NCBI GenBank assembly: GCA_041582695.1
Contig: JBFIBB010000150.1
Location: forward strand, 1-8,606
Length of the DNA stretch: 8,606 bases
DNA from: JAWKWH01 sp041582695
GTDB lineage: Bacteria > Pseudomonadota > Alphaproteobacteria > Rhizobiales > Rhizobiaceae
Direction: 5' to 3'
In this document: piece after piece, positions 1 to 5,841 of the stretch
Layout of the letters: each line of letters starts with the position of its first letter
Position numbering within the stretch: the first letter of the stretch is position 1
Notes under the pieces: generated by a model
What the model was told of the DNA's origin: nothing
The model's database searches: none
What the model saw: only the letters and a program-made list of their open reading frames with translations
Position numbers and translations under genes: made by a program

Positions 1-291
1 CCATCCGCGCCGAGCAAGCGCAGCCATGCGCAATTGCGGCCCCTCGATCGCAACGTAGACCGAGACCAGCAGCGACAGCAGCGGCGCGGTCGATTCGAAG
101 CCGGCGAACGTTCCCAGCGCCGAGAGGCCTATCGTCGCGGCCAGGGCCACGAAGGCCTCGATCCACAAACGGTGCCAGGCGAGCCATATCACGGGCACGA
201 CGAACGCGAGCACCGACATGCGGTCGCGAACAAATTCGAACTCGCGCTCCGGCTGATCCGCCGCCTTTTCCATCACAACGAAGGTAGCCAT
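1..291 (-). CDS. DUF2628 membrane protein, partial (C-terminus beyond window)
   Basis: The first 97 codons of a small protein read leftward from an ATG at 291 to the window edge without a stop. The protein begins MATFVVMEKA, has a charged stretch to about residue 24, then hydrophobic segments at about 27-40 (with the motif PVIWLAWHRLW at 33-43), 44-66 and 70-85. This matches the DUF2628 family of small inner-membrane proteins, whose function is unknown. The start lies 5 bases after the hisB stop, and an AAGGG ribosome-binding site sits inside the last hisB codons, so the two genes are probably co-transcribed and translationally coupled. In rhizobia a DUF2628 gene commonly sits between hisB and hisH, so the continuation to the left is expected to be hisH-hisA-hisF. 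A metabolic role in histidine synthesis is not established. The family call is fairly sure; the function is unknown. Confidence 0.8.
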   Translation of the reverse strand, partial: MATFVVMEKAADQPEREFEFVRDRMSVLAFVVPVIWLAWHRLWIEAFVALAATIGLSALGTFAGFESTAPLLSLLVSVYVAIEGPQLRMAALARRGW

Positions 292-296
292 CGCGT

Positions 297-908
297 TCAG
301 CCCTTCAAACTGCCCTTGGTCGACGGCACCTTGCCGGCATTGCGCGGATCGGCCTCGATGGCGTGGCGCAACACGCGCGCCACCGCCTTGAAGCAGGTTT
401 CTGCAATGTGGTGGCTGTTTGCTCCATAGTGATTGAGCACATGCAGGGTGATGCCGGCATGCTGTGAAAACGCCTGAAAGAACTCGCGCACGAGTTCGGT
501 GTCGAATGTGCCGACCTTGCTCGTCGGAAAAGCCACGTTCCAGACCAGAAACGGCCTGCCGGACACATCGATTGCCGCCTTGGTCATGGTCTCATCCATG
601 GCGAGGTCGAGCGAGGCGTAGCGGTTGATGCCGCGACGCTCGCCGAGCGCGAGCGCAATGGCCTGTCCAAGCGCGATGCCGGTATCCTCGACGGTGTGAT
701 GGTCGTCGATATGCAGGTCGCCGGCGGCCTTGACGGTCATGTCGATCATGGAATGTTTCGAGAGCTGCTCGAGCATATGGTCGAAGAACCCGACACCGGT
801 GGAAATCTCGAATGCGCCGGTACCATCGAGACCGACGCTTACCTCGATATCGGTCTCGCTGGTCTTGCGGCTCACTTCGGCGCGGCGTTTGCCGTTATCA
901 TCGCTCAT
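297..908 (-). CDS. hisB: Imidazoleglycerol-phosphate dehydratase HisB
   Basis: HisB removes water from imidazole glycerol phosphate to give imidazole acetol phosphate, the sixth step of histidine biosynthesis, in the cytoplasm. The 203-residue protein is the usual length of the monofunctional enzyme. Visible family blocks are GVGFFDHMLEQL (38-49), LHIDDHHTVEDTG (65-77), RGINRYA (92-98), MDE (104-106), AGITLHV (151-157) and GANSHHIAETCFKA (162-175). The paired histidines 70-71 and 166-167, with E74 and E170, are the expected manganese-binding residues. The open frame extends upstream to 1181, but the ATG at 908 starts a protein of family length and has an AGGA about 10 bases upstream. The longer version would run across the divergent hslV start and carry an unrelated 91-residue tail. 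The gene is the first visible member of a leftward his operon, with the DUF2628 gene directly behind it. Confidence 0.96.
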   Translation of the reverse strand: MSDDNGKRRAEVSRKTSETDIEVSVGLDGTGAFEISTGVGFFDHMLEQLSKHSMIDMTVKAAGDLHIDDHHTVEDTGIALGQAIALALGERRGINRYASLDLAMDETMTKAAIDVSGRPFLVWNVAFPTSKVGTFDTELVREFFQAFSQHAGITLHVLNHYGANSHHIAETCFKAVARVLRHAIEADPRNAGKVPSTKGSLKG

Positions 909-1104
909 CACGAATGTTCCTGCTGAATGCGTGGGCGTTCTAGCAACGGCGCGGCCGTATTGCCAGTTGCAAAAAGCAAACACGTTAACCGAAGTATATT
1001 TCCGGTTTGCAATCCGTGCCCGCCTGCATACATAAGACCGCATTCGAAGGGTTTCCGGCCAGCGGCTAGACAGCGCGGCCGGATCCGCCGCAAAGGAGTA
1101 ACCC
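909..1104. promoter_or_regulatory. Divergent promoter region between hisB and hslV
   Basis: This 196-base gap must hold the promoters of both the leftward his genes and the rightward hslVU genes. It contains an AT-richer core at about 966-1012 with two copies of the palindromic hexamer TTGCAA (967-972 and 1007-1012, exactly 40 bases apart). It also has an inverted pair GCAAAC (976-981)/GTTTGC (1005-1010) and an inner pair AACCG (987-991)/CGGTT (1003-1007). The second TTGCAA followed by ACATAA at 1030-1035 is a weak match to a rightward promoter. I see no convincing heat-shock (RpoH) promoter, although hslVU is often heat-regulated. No small gene is supported here. Confidence 0.5.
1092..1098 (+). 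promoter_or_regulatory. hslV ribosome-binding site
   Basis: AAAGGAG lies 6 bases before the ATG at 1105. It decides in favour of that start over the in-frame ATG at 1132, which would leave only a three-residue leader before the catalytic threonine. Confidence 0.8.
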
Positions 1105-1671
1105 ATGGCTGAACGCGATTCGCCGCCTTCCATGCACGCCACCACCATCGTGACCGTCCGCAAGGGCGGCAAGGTCGTCATTGCCGGCGACGGTCAGGTC
1201 AGTCTTGGACAGACCGTGATGAAGGGAAATGCCCGCAAGGTTCGCCGCATTGGCAAGGACGGCAACGTTATCGCCGGATTCGCCGGTGCGACCGCCGACG
1301 CGTTCACGCTGCTGGAGCGGCTGGAATCGAAGCTGGAGCAGTATCCGGGCCAGTTGACGCGCGCCTGCGTGGAACTTGCCAAGGACTGGCGCACCGACCG
1401 TTACCTGCGCCGGCTCGAAGCGATGATGCTCGTGGCCGACAAGGATGTCAGCCTGGCGATCACCGGCACCGGCGACGTTCTGGAGCCCGAGCACGGGGTG
1501 ATGGCAATCGGATCGGGCGGCAATTTTGCACTCGCTGCGGCTCGCGCGCTTGCCGACAGTGATCTCGACGCCGAGGCGATCGCCCGCAAGGCGATGCAGA
1601 TCGCCGCTGAGATCTGCGTCTACACCAACACAAACTTCGTCATCGAAACGCTGGACGAGAAATCCAAATGA
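1105..1671 (+). CDS. hslV: ATP-dependent protease HslVU, peptidase subunit HslV (ClpQ)
   Basis: HslV is the proteasome-beta-like, N-terminal-threonine peptidase of the two-component HslVU protease. It forms a double hexamer in the cytoplasm and degrades proteins unfolded by HslU. The 188-residue product shows the family core: TTIVTVRKGGKVVIAGDGQ begins at residue 13, followed by SLGQTVMKGNARKVRR, GFAGATADAFTLLE, ELAKDWRTDRYLRRLEA and IGSGGNFALAAARAL, ending near CVYTNTNFVIE. The nucleophile by alignment to the Escherichia coli enzyme is T13, so the first 12 residues (MAERDSPPSMHA) must be removed; short leaders of this kind are usual in alphaproteobacterial HslV. The stop codon overlaps the hslU start by 4 bases (ATGA), so the two subunits are translationally coupled. 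Identification is very secure. Confidence 0.97.
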   Translation: MAERDSPPSMHATTIVTVRKGGKVVIAGDGQVSLGQTVMKGNARKVRRIGKDGNVIAGFAGATADAFTLLERLESKLEQYPGQLTRACVELAKDWRTDRYLRRLEAMMLVADKDVSLAITGTGDVLEPEHGVMAIGSGGNFALAAARALADSDLDAEAIARKAMQIAAEICVYTNTNFVIETLDEKSK

Positions 1672-2975
1672 CCGAATTTTCCCCGCGGGAGATCGTTTCC
1701 GAGCTCGACCGCTACATCATCGGCCAGAAAGACGCCAAGCGTGCCGTGGCGATCGCGCTCAGAAACCGCTGGCGGCGCCAGCAGCTCGAAGGCCAGATGC
1801 GCGAAGAAGTGATGCCGAAGAACATCCTGATGATCGGGCCGACCGGTGTCGGCAAGACCGAGATTTCGCGAAGGCTGGCCAAGCTTGCCGGAGCGCCCTT
1901 CATCAAGGTCGAGGCGACGAAGTTCACCGAGGTCGGCTATGTCGGCCGCGACGTCGAGCAGATCATCCGCGACCTGGTCGAGGTCGCGATCGGTCTCGTC
2001 AAGGACAAGAAGCGCGAGGAGGTGAAAGCCAGGGCGCATGTCAACGCGGAAGAGCGGGTGCTCGATGCGCTTGTCGGCAAGACCGCGAGCCCGGCCACGC
2101 GCGAATCGTTCCGCAAGAAACTGCGTAACGGCGAACTTGACGACAAGGAGATCGAAATCGAGCTGGCCGATTCTGGCGGCGGGCTGCCGAATTTCGAGAT
2201 ACCGGGCATGCCGGGCGCCAATATCGGCGTGCTCAATCTCAACGACATGCTCGGCAAGGCGCTTGGCCAGCAAACGAAGAAGCGAACCACGACCGTAGCC
2301 GAATCATACGGCCACCTGATCAATGACGAGTCCGACAAACTGCTCGACCAGGAAGCGATTACCGCCGAAGCGCTGTCGGCGACGCAAAACGACGGCATCG
2401 TGTTTCTCGACGAGATCGACAAGATCGCCGCGCGGGAAGGCGCCATGGGCGCCGGCGTCAGCCGCGAGGGCGTGCAGCGGGATCTGCTGCCGCTCGTCGA
2501 GGGCACGACGGTCGCCACCAAGTACGGACCGATTAAGACCGACCATGTTCTGTTCATCGCCTCAGGCGCGTTTCATGTCTCCAAACCGTCGGACCTGCTG
2601 CCTGAATTGCAAGGCCGGCTGCCGATCAGGGTCGAGCTCAGGGCGCTCGAAAAAGAGGATTTCCGGCGCATCCTGACCGAGACCGAAGCCAGCCTGATCA
2701 AGCAGTATATTGCGCTCATGGCGACAGAGGGCGTGACGCTGGAATTCACCGACGAAGCCATCGACAGCCTCGCCGGTATTGCAGTCGATCTCAATTCAAG
2801 CGTTGAAAACATCGGCGCACGGCGCTTGCAAACGGTGATGGAGCGGGTGCTCGACGACATTTCGTTCGAGGCGCCGGACAAGAGTGGCACAACTGTCACG
2901 GTCGATGCCGAGTATGTCGCCCGCAATGTGGGTGATATGGCAAAAAACACAGATTTGTCGCGATTCATCCTGTAA
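1668..2975 (+). CDS. hslU: ATP-dependent protease HslVU, ATPase subunit HslU (ClpY)
   Basis: HslU is the AAA+ hexameric unfoldase that recognises, unfolds and threads substrates into HslV. All key elements are present in 435 residues, the normal length. They are an N-terminal PREIVSELDRYIIGQ block (6-20), Walker A GPTGVGKT (57-64), the pore loop GYVGRDVE (90-97) that grips substrate, an intermediate domain from about 110 to 235, Walker B IVFLDEID (244-251), a sensor-1 region around FIASGAF (297-303) and sensor-2 GARRLQT (383-389). The protein ends DLSRFIL, the C-terminal tail that inserts into HslV and activates it. The ATG overlaps the hslV stop by 4 bases. Nothing suggests damage or transfer; codon use resembles that of its neighbours. 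Confidence 0.98.
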   Translation: MTEFSPREIVSELDRYIIGQKDAKRAVAIALRNRWRRQQLEGQMREEVMPKNILMIGPTGVGKTEISRRLAKLAGAPFIKVEATKFTEVGYVGRDVEQIIRDLVEVAIGLVKDKKREEVKARAHVNAEERVLDALVGKTASPATRESFRKKLRNGELDDKEIEIELADSGGGLPNFEIPGMPGANIGVLNLNDMLGKALGQQTKKRTTTVAESYGHLINDESDKLLDQEAITAEALSATQNDGIVFLDEIDKIAAREGAMGAGVSREGVQRDLLPLVEGTTVATKYGPIKTDHVLFIASGAFHVSKPSDLLPELQGRLPIRVELRALEKEDFRRILTETEASLIKQYIALMATEGVTLEFTDEAIDSLAGIAVDLNSSVENIGARRLQTVMERVLDDISFEAPDKSGTTVTVDAEYVARNVGDMAKNTDLSRFIL

Positions 2976-3063
2976 GCAGGACACAGGCGATGAAATTGGC
3001 GTGGCCGAATCAGGCGCCGGGGCTGATTCGGGCAGAATTTACCGAGCAAGGGTTTTCGAAGCG

Positions 3064-4059
3064 GTGGGCACTGGCTTATCTATCATTGGCGGCAAAACGA
3101 CAGCAGCAGTCGCCGGAATTACGGCTGCGCTATTGGTGTCGGCGGCATCGGCCGGGGCTACGGCGATCAAGCTCGCGCCGGGCAATCGCTTTGAGGTGCA
3201 GCCTTCGGTTCCCGGAGCATCCGCCCGGCGTACTCAGGCGCTCAAAACCACCTACGAGGCCAAGTATCAGAAAATACTCGCCCTTCTGACGCACGATGCA
3301 ACCCTGCGCCAGAAGATCAAGGAAACGGCCGCCACATATGAAATCGATCCGCTGCACATGGTCGGCGCGATCGTTGGCGAGCACACCTACAATGTGGATG
3401 CCTATGACCGGCTGCAGACTTACTACGTCAAGGCGATCTCCTATGTGAACTCGGCGCTTACCTTTGCGTTTGAGGGCGAGGACATCAGCGACTTCGTCGA
3501 GCGGCCCGAGTTCGAAAAATGCGCCGAACTGACCGACAGCTACGAACTGTGGACTTGCCGGGAGGCGGTTTGGAACACAAAGTTCCGGGGCCAGACGATC
3601 GATGACAGAAGCTACCCCAACGACCGTTTTTCCGCGGTTTTCTTTCAGCCCTTCTATGCCGGACAAACTTTCGGGATCGGTCAAATGAACCCGCTGACCG
3701 CGCTCCAGATGAGCGATCTCGTCGCAAGGGTTTCGGGCTTGCCCAAACTGGACGAGCACAATCCCGGACAGGTCTACAAAACGATCATGGACCCGGACCT
3801 GACGCTGCCCTATGTGGCTGCGACGATCGTCAAGTCGATCGAGGCTTACAAGGCGATTGCCGGCTACGATATCTCCGACAATCCCGGGATTACGGCAACG
3901 CTCTACAATCTCGGCAATCCGGAAGAGCGGGCGCGCTCGCTGAAGATCGAAAACCAGGCCCGGCAACTGCGCGGCGAAGCGCCGCGATTGCCTGAAGAAA
4001 ACTACTACGGATGGCTCGTCAACGACCGGCTAGACGAGCTCAGGCCGCTGTTCGAGTAA
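3064..4059 (+). CDS. DUF1402 family exported protein, lytic-transglycosylase-like
   Basis: This is recognised as a DUF1402 family protein, common beside hslU in rhizobia and without an established function. From the GTG at 3064 (AAGGG at 3048-3052 upstream) the product is 331 residues. It begins with a signal peptide: a short n-region with K11, a hydrophobic core AAVAGITAALLVSAASA, and cleavage near residues 30-33. Conserved blocks are DPLHMVGAIVGEHTYNVDAYD (starting at 95), PNDRFSAVFFQPFYAGQTFG (from 185), IGQMNPLTALQMSD (205-218), ATLYNLGNPEERA (278-290) and EENYYGW (311-317). C153 and C165 could form a periplasmic disulfide. The order 'DP..hhGAIVGEH', 'GIGQMNPLTA', 'YNLG' parallels the Glu, GLMQ-x-PxTA and YNAG motifs of soluble lytic transglycosylases, with E106 as the candidate acid. 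A wall-cleaving role is inference. The start is uncertain: GTG 3001 (352 residues) is possible, while an ATG at 2884 would overlap hslU by 92 bases. Confidence 0.85.
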   Translation: MGTGLSIIGGKTTAAVAGITAALLVSAASAGATAIKLAPGNRFEVQPSVPGASARRTQALKTTYEAKYQKILALLTHDATLRQKIKETAATYEIDPLHMVGAIVGEHTYNVDAYDRLQTYYVKAISYVNSALTFAFEGEDISDFVERPEFEKCAELTDSYELWTCREAVWNTKFRGQTIDDRSYPNDRFSAVFFQPFYAGQTFGIGQMNPLTALQMSDLVARVSGLPKLDEHNPGQVYKTIMDPDLTLPYVAATIVKSIEAYKAIAGYDISDNPGITATLYNLGNPEERARSLKIENQARQLRGEAPRLPEENYYGWLVNDRLDELRPLFE

Positions 4060-4064
4060 GGCCG

Positions 4065-4301
4065 CTAAAACGCCTTGAAGGTCATTGTTGTCAGCGAGCG
4101 CACAATACCGGGTATGTCGAGAACCTTCTGGTTGATGAATTTGCCGATATCCTCGTTCTCGTCGATGTAGATTTTGGCCAGCAGGTCGTAATCGCCACTG
4201 GTGGAGTAGAGTTCCGAGGCGATTTCGCGCTCGAACAGCGCATCGGCGACCTCATAGGTTTTCCCCGGCGCGCATTGCAATTGCAGAAATACCGGTTTCA
4301 T
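4065..4301 (-). CDS. Stand-alone Lrp/AsnC ligand-binding (RAM) domain protein
   Basis: The 78-residue protein corresponds to the C-terminal effector-binding domain of Lrp/AsnC regulators with no DNA-binding helix-turn-helix. Family features are the beta-strand start MKPVFLQLQCAPGK, a helix (YEVADALFEREI, 16-27), the central STSGDYDLLAKIYI (33-46), a second helix (DIGKFINQKVLDIPGI, 51-66) and a final strand SLTTMTFKAF. These domains form a ferredoxin-like alpha/beta fold, dimerise and usually assemble further, binding amino acids or other small ligands between subunits. The ATG at 4301 has GGAG 8 bases upstream. Only about 90 bases lie upstream of the ATG and no regulator gene lost its HTH nearby, so this is a whole gene and not a fragment. 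Such solo proteins are widespread in alphaproteobacteria. It converges on the DUF1402 gene with 5 bases between stops. Ligand and partner are unknown. Confidence 0.9.
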   Translation of the reverse strand: MKPVFLQLQCAPGKTYEVADALFEREIASELYSTSGDYDLLAKIYIDENEDIGKFINQKVLDIPGIVRSLTTMTFKAF

Positions 4302-4395
4302 GATGGGCGCTCCGTGCTCTGGAAATCAAAGGCTGATCTGGTCAGCGGTTTATCGCATATCCCGACACCGGATCAACGAGAACTCCGCATGTTGG

Positions 4396-5682
4396 TCAGG
4401 CTTCCTTGAACAAAACGCTGCGATCCGTGAGGTAGCGGGCAAACAGAGGCAGACTCGCGCCGCCAATCTCGCGGGCGCTCGCACCGACCGCGCCCTCGCA
4501 GATGACAGGCGAATCGATACCCTGCAAATCGAGCCTTTCGGTCTCGGCGCGTATCGTCTGGACCAGGCGGTGCTTGATCCCGGCGGGAAATCCCCCATCG
4601 ATAATCACCGCTTGAAAATCAATAACTGAACAGACCGAAGCAATGGCAATGGCCATCGCGCGCGAAGTCTCCTCGATCCATTTGTCGAGTGATTCTCCGA
4701 GATCGCCCCAGTCGTCCGGGCTGAGCCAAAGACAGGACGCATCGATGCCAGCCTCGATGAGCATTCTTTCCAGAACGACGAGCGACGCCCGGTCGATCAG
4801 CTGTTCGGGCGGAAAGGTTTTTCCTCCAACTGGCATGGAGCCGAAGGCACCGGCATTGCCGGACCGGCCACTGAACAGGGAATGGTTCAGCACGACGCCG
4901 CCACCGATGAACGTTCCTATGAAGAAATAGGCGAAATCGGCGAATTCAGGTCCACGGCCGAACACCAGCTCGGCGCCGCAAGCGGCCGTCGCGTCATTTT
5001 GCATGAATACGGGATACGGCACGATTTCGCCGATCATCGTCGCAAGATCAACGTCAAGCCAGACCGACATCGCGCCCGGATCGACATCGATTTCATCGGC
5101 CCAACTCCAAAGTTGGAAAGGAATTGCAATCCCAAGTCCCGCGATCTTCTCGCGCTGCGCAGCGCTCAGACCGGCGGTCAGATCGTCGACGCCCTCACGG
5201 ACGAAACCGGTTATTCCGTCCGGTGAGGGAAACTTATAAACCTGATGCAACGCCTTCCTGACGCGTCCGACGAAGTCCATCAATACCAGATCGGCGCTGC
5301 GACGGCCGATCTTGAGGCCGATGGAGAACACACCGTCGGGGTTGAGCATCATCGGCACCGATGGCTGGCCCACCTTGCCGCGAACAGGCGTGCCGCGCAT
5401 CAGCAACCCGTCGCGCTCGAGACTGCGCATGATGACCGAGACCGTCTGCGCCGACAGGCCGGACCGCCGTGCGATATCCGCTTTCGACAGGCCCTCATGC
5501 CGGCGAACCAGCGACATGACGAGGCGTTCGTTGTACGCGCGAACGCGAACCTGGTTCGCGCCCCCGGAAGGGTCGAGCACTCTCGGTTTCATTTCCGCCG
5601 GTTCGTTTGCCGGGTCCGGATCGGGCATTCCAACCATTTCTCGCTGCTCTGTCGCCGTACAGTCTGCATCATTGACCAGCAT
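4396..5682 (-). CDS. ROK family transcriptional regulator (FrcR-like) of the sugar transporter
   Basis: This is a ROK (repressor, ORF, kinase) protein of up to 428 residues. An N-terminal winged helix-turn-helix covers about 50-115, with the recognition unit LSKADIARRSGLSAQTVSVI (65-84) and a wing around RGKVGQPSVP. The C-terminal ROK fold follows, with MQNDATAACGAE (227-238, D230 at the catalytic Asp position), IGGGVVLN (259-266) and GRSGNAGAFGSM (272-283). The phosphate motif normally DxGGTK reads IGLKIGRRS (121-129), and the zinc motif (GH plus CxCGxxGC) is absent, so sugar-kinase activity is unlikely. Divergent placement next to frcB matches the frcR arrangement in rhizobia and indicates local control of sugar uptake. 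The start is uncertain: the ATG at 5682 lacks a ribosome-binding site, and in-frame ATGs at 5637, 5628 and 5592 also leave the HTH intact. Confidence 0.88.
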   Translation of the reverse strand: MLVNDADCTATEQREMVGMPDPDPANEPAEMKPRVLDPSGGANQVRVRAYNERLVMSLVRRHEGLSKADIARRSGLSAQTVSVIMRSLERDGLLMRGTPVRGKVGQPSVPMMLNPDGVFSIGLKIGRRSADLVLMDFVGRVRKALHQVYKFPSPDGITGFVREGVDDLTAGLSAAQREKIAGLGIAIPFQLWSWADEIDVDPGAMSVWLDVDLATMIGEIVPYPVFMQNDATAACGAELVFGRGPEFADFAYFFIGTFIGGGVVLNHSLFSGRSGNAGAFGSMPVGGKTFPPEQLIDRASLVVLERMLIEAGIDASCLWLSPDDWGDLGESLDKWIEETSRAMAIAIASVCSVIDFQAVIIDGGFPAGIKHRLVQTIRAETERLDLQGIDSPVICEGAVGASAREIGGASLPLFARYLTDRSVLFKEA

Positions 5683-5709
5683 AATTAATAAATCAAGTTT
5701 ATTTATTTA

Positions 5710-5738
5710 TTGACAAACGAATCGAAATTCGCTTTTCT
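5710..5738 (+). promoter_or_regulatory. Candidate sigma-70 promoter of frcB
   Basis: A perfect -35 hexamer TTGACA lies at 5710-5715, directly after the AT-rich inverted repeat. With a 17-base spacer the -10 position is TTTTCT (5733-5738), a poor match. A weak -10 with a strong -35 suits a regulated promoter, but this is a prediction only. The leader to the frcB start would be roughly 95 bases. Confidence 0.45.
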
Positions 5739-5830
5739 GGACGGGACGCCACTGCCCGCTGCAAGCCGGAAGGCTATCCGGACAGTCGCGTATTTCGCCC
5801 AGCCGGGTATTCCGGCTCATTGCATTCTTC

Positions 5831-5836
5831 GGGAGG
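5831..5836 (+). promoter_or_regulatory. Strong frcB ribosome-binding site
   Basis: GGGAGG lies 5 bases before the ATG at 5842. It fixes the frcB start at the signal peptide and rules out the upstream in-frame TTG at 5710, which is the proposed -35 element. Confidence 0.85.
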
Positions 5837-5841
5837 TACCT

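Larger units (their letters stand above)
5683..5841. promoter_or_regulatory. Divergent control region between the ROK regulator and frcB
   Basis: This 159-base gap separates the regulator from the transporter operon. Its left 30 bases (about 5681-5711) are strikingly AT-rich for this GC-rich window. They contain an inverted repeat AATAAA (5687-5692)/TTTATT (5698-5703), overlapped by a 7-base pair AATAAAT (5687-5693)/ATTTATT (5701-5707). A second short palindrome CGAAT-CGAA-ATTCG lies at 5718-5731, inside the predicted promoter spacer. The right half is GC-rich leader with two small stem-loops before the frcB ribosome-binding site. Binding of the ROK protein here is inferred from position and symmetry only. 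Confidence 0.5.

Noticed and set aside
34..429. Plus-strand open frame antisense to the DUF2628 gene and hisB
   Set aside because: It is arginine-rich with no recognisable domain, and the opposite strand carries clear conserved genes.
909..1181. N-terminal extension of hisB by 91 residues to 1181
   Set aside because: The extension overlaps the hslV start and ribosome-binding site, has no family similarity, and the 203-residue form is the normal HisB length with its own ribosome-binding site.
2884..3063. ATG-initiated longer form of the DUF1402 protein starting inside hslU
   Set aside because: It would read the end of hslU in another frame for 92 bases and place about 60 polar residues before the signal peptide.
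4058..4076. Bidirectional terminator between the convergent DUF1402 and RAM-domain genes (AAGGC/GCCTT arms)
   Set aside because: Only 5 base pairs with a 9-base loop, overlapping both stop codons, and no U-tract on either strand.
4302..4395. Possible small gene or RNA between the ROK regulator and the RAM-domain gene
   Set aside because: No start with a ribosome-binding site, no strong hairpin and no tRNA-like structure were seen in these 94 bases.
5710..5841. In-frame extension of frcB from the TTG at 5710, or a leader peptide there
   Set aside because: The TTG is part of a perfect -35 hexamer, the extension is not signal-like, and the strong GGGAGG fixes the start at 5842.
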